A stretch of 64,000 bases of DNA from Anaerolineae bacterium (GTDB lineage Bacteria; Chloroflexota; Anaerolineae; Promineifilales; Promineifilaceae): positions 1 through 64,000 of the forward strand of contig JAHDWK010000024.1 of the NCBI GenBank assembly GCA_023382655.1, written 5' to 3'. The position numbers and the translations under genes were made by a program. Of the stretch, positions 16,813-24,975 are shown in pieces (position 1 is the first letter of the stretch; every line of letters begins with the position of its first letter). The notes beneath the pieces are model-generated. The model was not told where the DNA came from, made no database searches, and saw only the letters and a list, made by a program, of their open reading frames with translations.

Positions 16813-19800
16813 ATGAACAAAACTTTCAAAATCCTTGTCTCTATGTTCGGTCTCTTAGCCGTTGGTCTGTTTTTGACCCGGCCAGGCGCCGGTCCCGTTT
16901 CCGCCAACATCCCGGACACGGCCGTGCCCGTCCATCAGCAATTTAGTACCGGTCAGGCCATCAGCTATGAACTCAGCTCGCCGGCCCGTGACCTGGGGCC
17001 AGATGTGGGTGGCCTCACCCTCGAACGCGAAATCAACCCCCGCCACAATCCCCTGGCTTTCGAGCCAGACATGGGCCAACGGGGCACCTGGGATAGGGAG
17101 AACGTGCCCACAGATCCCCTCATCGCCAACGCCCAAAACAGCAACCAAACCCCTGTTCTTGATTTCAGCTTTGAAGGCACCGGCAACCCCGACGGCTGTG
17201 GCAGTTGTTCCCCGCCAGACACCGTTGGCGATGTTGGCCTCAACCATTACATCCATATGGTCAACGCCACCAAAGTTGCCATCTTCGACAAAGCTGGCAC
17301 GCCGCTCAACACCCCCTTCAACCTCGGTACCCTCTGGTCTAGCGGCAACTGCACCGGCAACGCCGGCGACCCCATACCACTTTACGATTCCCTGGCTGAT
17401 CGTTGGCTCTTAAGCCAGTTTGCCGGTCCCAACCATATGTGCATCGCCATTTCGCAAACGGCCGATCCCCTGGGTAGTTATCACCTCTACACCTTCAACG
17501 TCGGCTCCTTCCCCGACTATTTCAAATTTGGCGTCTGGCCCGATGCCTACTACATGTCCGCCAACGAAAGCACCTATACCGCCTACGCCTTTGATCGTGG
17601 CGCCATGCTCGCCGGCGACCCCTCCGCCACCTTCCAAAAATTTGCCGGTGAAGACAACTTGCTTTTGCCCGCCGATGTAGATGGCCCCACCTTGCCCCCC
17701 ACTGATACACCTGGCATCTTCTATACCTTCAAAGATAACACCTTCCACGGCGGTTCAGACCGCATCGAACTCTTCGCCTTTGACGTGGATTGGGCGACTC
17801 CGGGTAACAGCACCTTCACATTGCTGGAAACCATCCCCGTTGCCTCCTTCACTTACACCCCCTGCGGCTTTTTTAACTTTAACTGCCTCCGCCAGTCGGG
17901 CACTGCCCAACGCCTGGACGCCATCGCCGAATGGCCCATGTTCCGCTTTCCGTATCGCCACTTTGGCACACACCAGACGCTCGTTGGCAACTTTACCATC
18001 GGTGGCGGCACGGGTGATGTCGGCGCCGCTATTCGCTGGTTTGAACTGCGAAACGATGGCAGTGGTTGGATGCTCTATCAGGAAGGCACCCAGGACCTCG
18101 GTGATGGGCATGACCGCGCGGTGGGCAGCATCGCCATGGATGGAAATGGGAATATCGCCCTCGGTTACACCGTGTCCAGCAGCACCATGTTCCCCGCTAT
18201 TCGTTATGCTACCCGTCTGGCTTCTGATCCTCTAGGCACGTTACAGGCCGAGGCCGTCCTTATTGACGGCACTGGCGCGCAAACAGCTTCCAACCGTTGG
18301 GGCGACTACAGCGCCATGGGCATTGATCCCGCCAACGACTGCTCGTTCTGGTACACCAACGAGTATTATCAAACCAACAGCGCCACTCGTGAGTGGAAGA
18401 CGAGAGTAGGTGTCTTTACCATTCCTGAATGTAATACGCCGGACTTCACCATCGCGGCCGATCCCCCCAGCCAACAAGTCTGTATCCCCAATGAGGCGAC
18501 TTACATCGTCGAAATTGGCGCGACAGGTGGTTATACGGGCACTGTTACCCTGAACGCCAGTGGCCATCCCGGCGGCACGACGGCCGACTTCAGCGTCAAC
18601 AACCAGCCCGCACCTTACACCAGCACTTTGACTATCAGTAATACGGTAGCCGCCGCGCCGGGTGATTACACCATCCAGATTACAGGCATGGGGCCAACCA
18701 GCACCCATAGCATTGATGTGCAGCTAAACCTGTGTGCCCCGGAAATCACCGTTGATCCCGGAAGCGTCAGCAGCACCCAACAAACCGACACCGTCGTTAC
18801 CCACACTCTCACCATCAGCAATACCGGTACCGGCACATTGGATTGGACCATCAATGAATATGCGCCTTCCACCTTTATGGACAACTTGACCATAGAGACA
18901 TATCCCGAAGAAACAGAAGGTGCTGAAAATCTGACCCCTCGTATGCAGGCTTTTCTGGAAGACAAAGAACCCGTGCAAAATCTACAGCCCATGGGCCTTA
19001 CCGAGTGTGTAGGTGGTATGGCCGGTTCTTATCCCTGCAATAATGTAGACTTGCTCGCCTTTATGCCGCTGGCCAGCATTGGTGGTGGCAGCGGTAACGA
19101 TAGTTGGGGCTGGACAGGCTGCGGCAATCGCGAATTTGCCCTTATGGGCCGTAGCAGCGGCACCTCCTTCGTCGAAATCACCGATCCCGTCAATCCTATC
19201 TACCTGGGAAATTTACCCACGCACACCAGCAACTCCTCCTGGCGTGACATCAAAACGTACAACGATTATGCCTTCATTGTCAGCGAAGCCGGCGGCCACG
19301 GGATGCAGGTCTTCGATCTGTCTCAGCTTTGTAATGTCCCCAGTCCACCTGTTACCTTCGTCAACTCGGCCCATTACAACGGTTTTGGTAATGCCCATAA
19401 CCTGGTGATCAACGAAGACAGTGGCTACGCCTACGGCGTCGGTACAGGTACTTGCAGCGGTGGGCTGCACATGGTGAACATCCAGAACCCACTCAGCCCC
19501 AGTAACGCTGGTTGTTTTAGCGCCGATGGTTACACCCATGACGCCCAATGCGTTATCTATAACGGCCCGGACACCCAGCATCAAGGTAAAGAAATCTGTT
19601 TCAATTCTAACGAAGATACCCTGACCATTGTAGATGTCACCAACAAAGCTGCGCCAGCGCAGATCTCACGCACGGGGTATGCCGGCAGCGGCTATACACA
19701 TCAGGGCTGGCTCACCGAAGACCAGGTTCACTTCTTGTTAGATGACGAATTAGATGAATCCAACTTCGGACACAATACACGCACCTATGTTTGGAACCTC

Positions 19801-20943
19801 ACGGATCTGGATAATCCGGCGTTAATTGGAAACTATACAGCATCTGTAGCCGCTATTGACCATAACCAATATGTGCGGGGCAATTATGTCTTCCAGGCTA
19901 ACTATCGCGCGGGGCTGCGTATTCTGGATATTACCAATGTTGCCACTGCCAATCTTTTTGAAGAGGCATACTTCGATATTTACCCTGCGAATAACAATGC
20001 CAATTTTAACGGAGCCTGGAATACCTATCCCTATTTTGAGAGTGGCGTGGTTATCATCAGTGGTATTGGAGAAGGGCTGTTTATCGTTCAGCCCACCTCG
20101 CTGCCCGGCCCGAATCCTGTTCCTTGTGACTCACCGGCCGATATTCCCTGGCTGTCTGTATCTCCGGTCAGCGGATCAACGGCCGAAAACGACGGCACGC
20201 CTGTTGATATTATCTTTGATTCCACCGGCTTGACGCCGGGTGAATATACCGCTTCGCTGTGTATTGGCAGCAATGCCCTGACCACACCGGAGTTATTTGT
20301 GCCTGTGGCCCTGACTGTAGCGGACTCACCAGAGATCATGATTACCTCACCGCTGAGTGGCAGTGTATTAACGGCCGTCAACGGCGTAGACATCAGCGCC
20401 ACCATTGCCGTCACCACGCCCAACTTCACCGTACCCGATGATGGTCACTGGCATCTGTGGTTGGATGGTGTGGATACCGGCCCCGTGCTGGATTACGCCC
20501 AGTCGGTTACGCTGACGGTGGGTACACATGTGATCAGCGCCCAGTTGCAATACCCGGATCATACGCCGGTTGGCCCGGTGGATACCATTCAGGTAGAGGT
20601 TGTCGGCGCTGACATCATCATCCTCTCCCCGGCCGATGGCGCCGTCTTGACCGCCACCAACGGGGTGAATATCAGTACCACTGTGACGGTGACGACGCCC
20701 AACTTTGTCATACCGGCCGATGGTCACTGGCATCTGTGGCTGGATGGCGTGGATACTGGCCCGGTGTCTGGTGACAGCACCACGATTACGTTGACGGTGG
20801 GCACACACGTCATCACGGCGCAATTACAGGCCCCCGACCACACACCGCTTGGCCCGGTGGATACTATTACGGTGACAGTAGTAGCCGGGGAAGGCCAGAC
20901 GATGTTTTATATCTACATGCCTGTTATCCAGCGAGATGAATAA
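16813..20943 (+). CDS. Large exported beta-propeller protein, choice-of-anchor B type
   Basis: A 1376-residue protein with a signal peptide (residues 1-31). Residues about 110-545 look like a beta-propeller. An Ig-like domain follows (545-640). At about 641 a BACON-like Ig domain starts (PGSVSSTQQTDTVVTHTLTI, then TGTGTLDWTIN) but is interrupted by about 420 residues with LVIVD-type repeats typical of choice-of-anchor B proteins (FVEITDPVNPIYLGNL, MQVFDLSQL, LTIVDVTNKAAPAQIS). The BACON domain resumes near 1105 (DIPWLSVSPVSGST). Two tandem repeats of about 85 residues sharing DGHWHLWLDGVDTGPV follow, then the tail IYMPVIQRDE. It is probably a surface or secreted adhesin-like protein. No catalytic motif is seen. 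AGGAG precedes the start. Only two ACGGCCGT octamers lie in the gene, one near each end. Confidence 0.85.
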   Translation: MNKTFKILVSMFGLLAVGLFLTRPGAGPVSANIPDTAVPVHQQFSTGQAISYELSSPARDLGPDVGGLTLEREINPRHNPLAFEPDMGQRGTWDRENVPTDPLIANAQNSNQTPVLDFSFEGTGNPDGCGSCSPPDTVGDVGLNHYIHMVNATKVAIFDKAGTPLNTPFNLGTLWSSGNCTGNAGDPIPLYDSLADRWLLSQFAGPNHMCIAISQTADPLGSYHLYTFNVGSFPDYFKFGVWPDAYYMSANESTYTAYAFDRGAMLAGDPSATFQKFAGEDNLLLPADVDGPTLPPTDTPGIFYTFKDNTFHGGSDRIELFAFDVDWATPGNSTFTLLETIPVASFTYTPCGFFNFNCLRQSGTAQRLDAIAEWPMFRFPYRHFGTHQTLVGNFTIGGGTGDVGAAIRWFELRNDGSGWMLYQEGTQDLGDGHDRAVGSIAMDGNGNIALGYTVSSSTMFPAIRYATRLASDPLGTLQAEAVLIDGTGAQTASNRWGDYSAMGIDPANDCSFWYTNEYYQTNSATREWKTRVGVFTIPECNTPDFTIAADPPSQQVCIPNEATYIVEIGATGGYTGTVTLNASGHPGGTTADFSVNNQPAPYTSTLTISNTVAAAPGDYTIQITGMGPTSTHSIDVQLNLCAPEITVDPGSVSSTQQTDTVVTHTLTISNTGTGTLDWTINEYAPSTFMDNLTIETYPEETEGAENLTPRMQAFLEDKEPVQNLQPMGLTECVGGMAGSYPCNNVDLLAFMPLASIGGGSGNDSWGWTGCGNREFALMGRSSGTSFVEITDPVNPIYLGNLPTHTSNSSWRDIKTYNDYAFIVSEAGGHGMQVFDLSQLCNVPSPPVTFVNSAHYNGFGNAHNLVINEDSGYAYGVGTGTCSGGLHMVNIQNPLSPSNAGCFSADGYTHDAQCVIYNGPDTQHQGKEICFNSNEDTLTIVDVTNKAAPAQISRTGYAGSGYTHQGWLTEDQVHFLLDDELDESNFGHNTRTYVWNLTDLDNPALIGNYTASVAAIDHNQYVRGNYVFQANYRAGLRILDITNVATANLFEEAYFDIYPANNNANFNGAWNTYPYFESGVVIISGIGEGLFIVQPTSLPGPNPVPCDSPADIPWLSVSPVSGSTAENDGTPVDIIFDSTGLTPGEYTASLCIGSNALTTPELFVPVALTVADSPEIMITSPLSGSVLTAVNGVDISATIAVTTPNFTVPDDGHWHLWLDGVDTGPVLDYAQSVTLTVGTHVISAQLQYPDHTPVGPVDTIQVEVVGADIIILSPADGAVLTATNGVNISTTVTVTTPNFVIPADGHWHLWLDGVDTGPVSGDSTTITLTVGTHVITAQLQAPDHTPLGPVDTITVTVVAGEGQTMFYIYMPVIQRDE

Positions 20944-20956
20944 CGCCGCCTGACAG

Positions 20957-20983
20957 CCGAAGGGTTCCCCCAAACCCTTCCGG
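20957..20983 (+). terminator. GAAGGGTT/AACCCTTC hairpin
   Basis: The hairpin has a GAAGGGTT stem closed by CCCCC and followed by AACCCTTC. It belongs to the same hairpin type as those at 26266, 53325 and 53630. It probably ends transcription of the exported-protein gene together with the next hairpin. Confidence 0.55.
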
Positions 20984-21000
20984 TCTGGGCACGTGTGCTG

Positions 21001-21029
21001 AGAGGCGACCCGAAAGGGTCGCCTCTTTG
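21001..21029 (+). terminator. Strong terminator hairpin with GAAA tetraloop
   Basis: Perfect 11-bp arms AGAGGCGACCC and GGGTCGCCTCT enclose GAAA and are followed by TTGATT. It lies 57 bp after the stop of the exported-protein gene. Confidence 0.75.
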
Positions 21030-21040
21030 ATTACCGAAAA

Positions 21041-21069
21041 TTGGGGTAGCCCGCGCCATGTGATACAAT
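21041..21069 (+). promoter_or_regulatory. Probable promoter of the glycosyltransferase/GpgS operon
   Basis: TTGGGG and TACAAT are separated by 17 bp, just after the terminator and about 100 bp before the first ATG. The spacing is ideal and the -10 is good; the -35 is partial. Confidence 0.5.
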
Positions 21070-21167
21070 CCGCCGGTAAAGGGTTGAACCTCCTCTGCAA
21101 ATGAGAACCACGTCATCACCATCTACATCACTGCCATAACAAATCAGCCACCGGCTGAAAAGAGCCG

Positions 21168-22427
21168 ATGAATTTCAAACCGCAGCCAAAGACAATTGGA
21201 ATCCTCCACTATACCGCGCCGCCTGTAGTGGGCGGCGTGGAAAGCGTCATCGCTCATCACGCCCGCCTGATGGCCGCTGCCGGGTATCCGGTGCGCCTGC
21301 TGGCCGGGCGGGGTGGGGAACCGGATGGCCCCATCCCGTTTAGGCGTCTGCCGCTGGCCGATTCACTGCACCCGGCGGTGTTGGCGGCCAAAGCAGAGCT
21401 AGACCAGGGGAAAGTCCCGGCCGATTTTGCATCGTTGGTAGGGGAGGTGGCGGTGGAATTGCACACAGCCGTGACCCACACCGACATCCTCATTGCCCAT
21501 AACGTTTGTTCCCTGCACAAAAACCTGGCGCTGACGGCCGCCTTGCGCCAGGTATGTGCCCAGCCAGGCGCGCCCCGCCTCATTTTGTGGCACCACGACC
21601 TGGCCTGGACAACGCCCCGCTACCGGGCGGAACTGTACCCCGGCTGGCCCTGGGACTTGCTGCGCCAACCCTGGGCGGATGTGCCTATTACGCATGTGGT
21701 TGTTTCCGAACTGCGCCGCCGTGAACTGGCCGATTTGCTGAACATACCACCAGAAACCATACAGGTGATACCATCCGGTCTGGATAGTGATGAATTTTTG
21801 CGGTTGACAAGGAGCACGGCCGTCTTGTTAGACCAGATGCCCTGGCGCCAGGCCAGCCCACGTTTGCTGTTGCCGGTGCGCATCACCCGGCGCAAAAACA
21901 TCGAACTGGCCTTACACACGGTCGCCACCCTGCACCAGACCATGCCCCACGTGGGTCTCCTGGTCACCGGTCCTCCCGGCCCCCATAACCCGACCAACCA
22001 ACTTTATTTTGACGAGCTGCGCCAGCTACGGGCCGACCTGGGTCTGGGAAACCAGGTGCATTTCCTGGCAGAGATCACGGCGGCGTATGTGCCTGATGAA
22101 GTGATTGCCGATCTGTACCGGCTGGCCGACGCCCTCTTTTTCCCCAGCCGCGAGGAAGGTTTTGGTATTCCCATGTTGGAAGCGGGGTTGTTAGGGTTGC
22201 CCATCTTCTGCGCCGATATTCCGCCGCTGCGCGAAATTGCCGGGCCATATGCTACCTATTTTTCGCCGGACAGCGATCCGGTTGTTTTAGGAAACCAGAT
22301 AACAGACTGTCTGACGAGTAGCGCCACCTACCAGTTACGCCAGCGGGTGCGCCGGCTGTACACCTGGCACGGCATATTCACCGAAAAAATCGCGCCCTTG
22401 TTGGAGAAAAATGATGTTGGATTTTGA
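21168..22427 (+). CDS. Glycosyltransferase family 4 protein
   Basis: A 419-residue GT-B enzyme. The N-terminal Rossmann half begins IGILHYTAPPVVGGVESVIA, with the glycine loop PPVVGGVES typical of GT4 acceptor domains. The C-terminal half has RITRRKNIELALHTVA and the nucleotide-sugar motif FFPSREEGFGIPMLEAGLLG (E-x7-E). No membrane segment is present, so it is cytosolic or peripheral. It is the first gene of a cluster; its 3' end overlaps the USP-GpgS start by 17 bp, implying translational coupling. By context it may act on the glucosylglycerate product or a related glycoside, but donor and acceptor cannot be read from the sequence. Confidence 0.87.
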   Translation: MNFKPQPKTIGILHYTAPPVVGGVESVIAHHARLMAAAGYPVRLLAGRGGEPDGPIPFRRLPLADSLHPAVLAAKAELDQGKVPADFASLVGEVAVELHTAVTHTDILIAHNVCSLHKNLALTAALRQVCAQPGAPRLILWHHDLAWTTPRYRAELYPGWPWDLLRQPWADVPITHVVVSELRRRELADLLNIPPETIQVIPSGLDSDEFLRLTRSTAVLLDQMPWRQASPRLLLPVRITRRKNIELALHTVATLHQTMPHVGLLVTGPPGPHNPTNQLYFDELRQLRADLGLGNQVHFLAEITAAYVPDEVIADLYRLADALFFPSREEGFGIPMLEAGLLGLPIFCADIPPLREIAGPYATYFSPDSDPVVLGNQITDCLTSSATYQLRQRVRRLYTWHGIFTEKIAPLLEKNDVGF

Positions 22428-24315
22428 CGAGATGGAAGAGACCGATCTGATGGATTTGCCCGTTTATCTACGCCGCCCGGCCCAGGTACTCATTCCGCTG
22501 ATGCCGGGCAGTGACAATGAATCCCTTCTCAAGCTGGCGCGCTGGCTGGCGCATGAAATTGTCGTTTTGCTGGTGGGAGTTGTGCCTGTCAAGGAGGGCG
22601 AAAATCTGAGCGCAGGCGCGGGGCAGGCGCGAGAACTGCGACTGTTGATGAATGAATTTACCGACCGCGTGAACTTGCGCGCCAAGCCGCGCATTCGCGT
22701 TTCCTATAATCCCTGGGATGAAATCCGGACGGTGTTGCTGAACGACCCAACGATTGATTTGTTGGTGCTGGATTGGCCTCATCATCTGGAGGTGTTGCAA
22801 CTGACGCCGGCCGAAATTCTTTCCCACCCGCCTTGTGATGTGGCGCTGCTGCGCGGCCCCCTGCCGGAACGGTTGGAGCGGGTGGTTGTGCCCATGCGCG
22901 GCGGCCCTCATGCCGAACGGGCGTTGTTTCTGGCGTTGACGGTGGCGGCCCAGGACGAGGCGCAGGTAACGGCCGTGCGTTTACACACCGGTACTTCTCA
23001 TTTGCAGGCTGACCAGACGTTTGCCGGGATTGCCATGGTGCTGGCGGAACTGCCGCAGGTAACGCAAAAGATAGTGGAAACGCCAGACCAGGGTCAGACT
23101 ATTCTGGAGGTGGCGCAGACGGCCGACCTGGTGATTCTGGGCACGTCCTCTTTGCCGACGGTAAGCACAGGGTCGTTTGGCGAAATTGCCGATACAGTCT
23201 TGCAGCAAGCCGCCAGCAGTGTCCTTGCCGTGAAAACGAAGCGGGTAGCCATGCCGGAGCAGGGCGTCAGCTTTAGCGCCAAGGCGATCTCCATCCTGGT
23301 AGATCGCTGGTTTGCCGAAAACACCTTCCACGCCGACGAATTTGCCGATTTGAACCATTTGCTGGCGTTGAAGCAAGAGCGAGGGATGACGATTAGCCTG
23401 GCGTTACCGGCGCTGAATGAGGAGCAGACGGTAGGTGAGGTGATCCGGGTGGCGCAGCGCGCCTGCATGGAGAAAGTCCCGCTACTGGATGAGATTGTGC
23501 TCATAGATTCCAATTCGACAGACCGTACCAGGCAGATTGCCGCCGAGCTAGGCGTGCCGGTTTTTATTCACCAGGAGATTTTGCCGCAGTATGGAGCGCG
23601 GCGGGGCAAAGGGGAGGCTTTGTGGAAAAGTCTGTTTGTGACCAGGGGGGACATTGTGATTTGGGTGGATACGGATGTGACGAACTTTCATCCGCGTTTT
23701 ATTTATGGGCAGTTGGGGCCGCTGTTGCAGCGGACGAAGATGCAGTTTGTAAAGGGATTTTACCGACGGCCGTTAAAAGTGGGCAAGGAATTAAAAAGTG
23801 GCCGGGGTGGACGGGTGACGGAATTGATGGCCCGGCCGTTGCTCAATCTCTTCTACCCGGAACTGTCTGGCATTGTGCAGCCGCTCTCCGGTGAATATGG
23901 CGGACGGCGTGACCTGCTGGAACAACTACCCTTTTCCTCCGGTTATGGCGTGGAAATTGGCTTGCTGATTGATGTGTTGGAGAAGGTGCATCTGGGGGCG
24001 ATCAGCCAGGTGGATATGGTAGAGCGCATCCACCGCAATCAGTCATTGGAGAAGCTGAGCAAAATGTCTTTTGCTATTGCTCAGACCTTTTTTGGCAAAC
24101 TGGAACGGCGCTACGGCCACACCATGCTGCATGATGTGAACCGCACCATGAAACGGGTGCGCCAGGATCACGGCCATCTGTTTTTAGAGGTAGAGGAAGT
24201 GACCGAACTGCAACGCCCACCCATGATGGAGATTCCTGAATACCGGCAGATGCGGGGATTGCCGCTGGAGTTTTTGCCGGAGAAGGTGAATTCTGCACTT
24301 TTCCGGGATGCGTGA
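22411..24315 (+). CDS. Two universal-stress-protein domains fused to glucosyl-3-phosphoglycerate synthase
   Basis: A 634-residue protein. Residues about 20-145 and 150-290 resemble two USP-type alpha/beta domains; the second ends with LVILGTSSLPTVSTGSFGEI, a USP-like nucleotide loop. Residues about 327-600 are a GT-A glycosyltransferase with the hallmarks of GpgS (GT81): LPALNEEQTVGEV, LIDSNSTDRT, GKGEALWKSL, the metal-binding DTDVTNFHPRF, KGFYRRP, and GGRVTELMARPLL followed by QPLSGEYGGRR. GpgS makes glucosyl-3-phosphoglycerate from NDP-glucose and 3-phosphoglycerate in the cytoplasm. GGAG precedes the start within the upstream gene. The USP part is extra compared with ordinary GpgS (about 320 residues) and could sense ATP or stress. 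The stop codon lies in a heptamer tract. Confidence 0.9.
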   Translation: MMLDFDEMEETDLMDLPVYLRRPAQVLIPLMPGSDNESLLKLARWLAHEIVVLLVGVVPVKEGENLSAGAGQARELRLLMNEFTDRVNLRAKPRIRVSYNPWDEIRTVLLNDPTIDLLVLDWPHHLEVLQLTPAEILSHPPCDVALLRGPLPERLERVVVPMRGGPHAERALFLALTVAAQDEAQVTAVRLHTGTSHLQADQTFAGIAMVLAELPQVTQKIVETPDQGQTILEVAQTADLVILGTSSLPTVSTGSFGEIADTVLQQAASSVLAVKTKRVAMPEQGVSFSAKAISILVDRWFAENTFHADEFADLNHLLALKQERGMTISLALPALNEEQTVGEVIRVAQRACMEKVPLLDEIVLIDSNSTDRTRQIAAELGVPVFIHQEILPQYGARRGKGEALWKSLFVTRGDIVIWVDTDVTNFHPRFIYGQLGPLLQRTKMQFVKGFYRRPLKVGKELKSGRGGRVTELMARPLLNLFYPELSGIVQPLSGEYGGRRDLLEQLPFSSGYGVEIGLLIDVLEKVHLGAISQVDMVERIHRNQSLEKLSKMSFAIAQTFFGKLERRYGHTMLHDVNRTMKRVRQDHGHLFLEVEEVTELQRPPMMEIPEYRQMRGLPLEFLPEKVNSALFRDA

Positions 24316-24366
24316 TACGTGATGCGTGACCGGAGAAGTCTCACGGGTCACGCATCACGCATCACG
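24311..24366. repeat. CGTGATG heptamer tract with inverted half
   Basis: Units GTGATAC, GTGATGC and GTGACC are followed by complementary GGTCACGCATCACGCATCAC. The tract overlaps the GpgS stop codon and ends just before the phosphatase start. Similar words recur at 24929, 27718 and 52950. Confidence 0.8.
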
Positions 24367-24374
24367 AGTTTTTG

Positions 24375-24932
24375 ATGACCACTTTACTCCTCATTCGCCA
24401 TGGCGAGACCGATTGGAATGTAGACGGCCGTTATACCGGCCAGTCTGATATTCCGCTCAACGAAACGGGGCGGGCGCAGGCGCGGCAAGCGGCGGCGCAA
24501 TTGGCAGACAACCCCCCGGATGTGGTGATTGCTTCGGATTTGGAACGGGCGCGGGACACGGCCGTGATCATTGCCGCCTCCTTCCACTTACCCGTTCATA
24601 CCGACCCTCGCCTGCGCGAAATCAACCAGGGCGTCTGGGAAGGCATGTACTTCCCGGACATCAAGGCCAGGTATGCCGCCGAATTTGCTGCCCGCGAAGC
24701 CGACCCCTTGAGCGTGGCCCCCCCTGGTGGGGAGACGGTGGGGCAGGTACGGGAGCGGGTGCTGACGGCCGTGGCCGACATCCACCAGAAACATCCGGGC
24801 AAACGGGTGGCGGTGGTGGCGCACGGCCTGACGCTGGCGCTCATCAAAGCGGAAGCCAGCCACCACCCGATTCACCAGGTTTGGGACCTGATTCCCCCCA
24901 ATGCGCAAGTGGAAGAAATAGTGTTAACGTGA
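24375..24932 (+). CDS. Histidine phosphatase, probable glucosyl-3-phosphoglycerate phosphatase
   Basis: A 185-residue phosphoglycerate-mutase-like protein. It has the phosphohistidine motif LLIRHGETDWN (His near residue 9), the ASDLERARDTA block, catalytic Glu in REINQGVWEGMYF and the second His in VVAHGLTLA. The fold serves many phosphatases; the position directly behind GpgS argues for the GpgP role, removing phosphate from glucosyl-3-phosphoglycerate to give glucosylglycerate. The start is ATG at 24375; an in-frame TTG at 24372 is less likely. There is no clear Shine-Dalgarno site because a repeat tract fills the 5' region. The stop lies at the edge of another heptamer tract. Confidence 0.85.
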   Translation: MTTLLLIRHGETDWNVDGRYTGQSDIPLNETGRAQARQAAAQLADNPPDVVIASDLERARDTAVIIAASFHLPVHTDPRLREINQGVWEGMYFPDIKARYAAEFAAREADPLSVAPPGGETVGQVRERVLTAVADIHQKHPGKRVAVVAHGLTLALIKAEASHHPIHQVWDLIPPNAQVEEIVLT

Positions 24933-24963
24933 TGCGTGATGCGTGAGAAAGTCACGCATCACG
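24929..24963. repeat. GTGATGC heptamer tract
   Basis: GTGATGC GTGATGC GTGAG is followed by GTCAC GCATCAC. It supplies the stop codon of the phosphatase and lies 12 bp before the next start codon. Confidence 0.8.
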
Positions 24964-24975
24964 AGGAAACAACAC

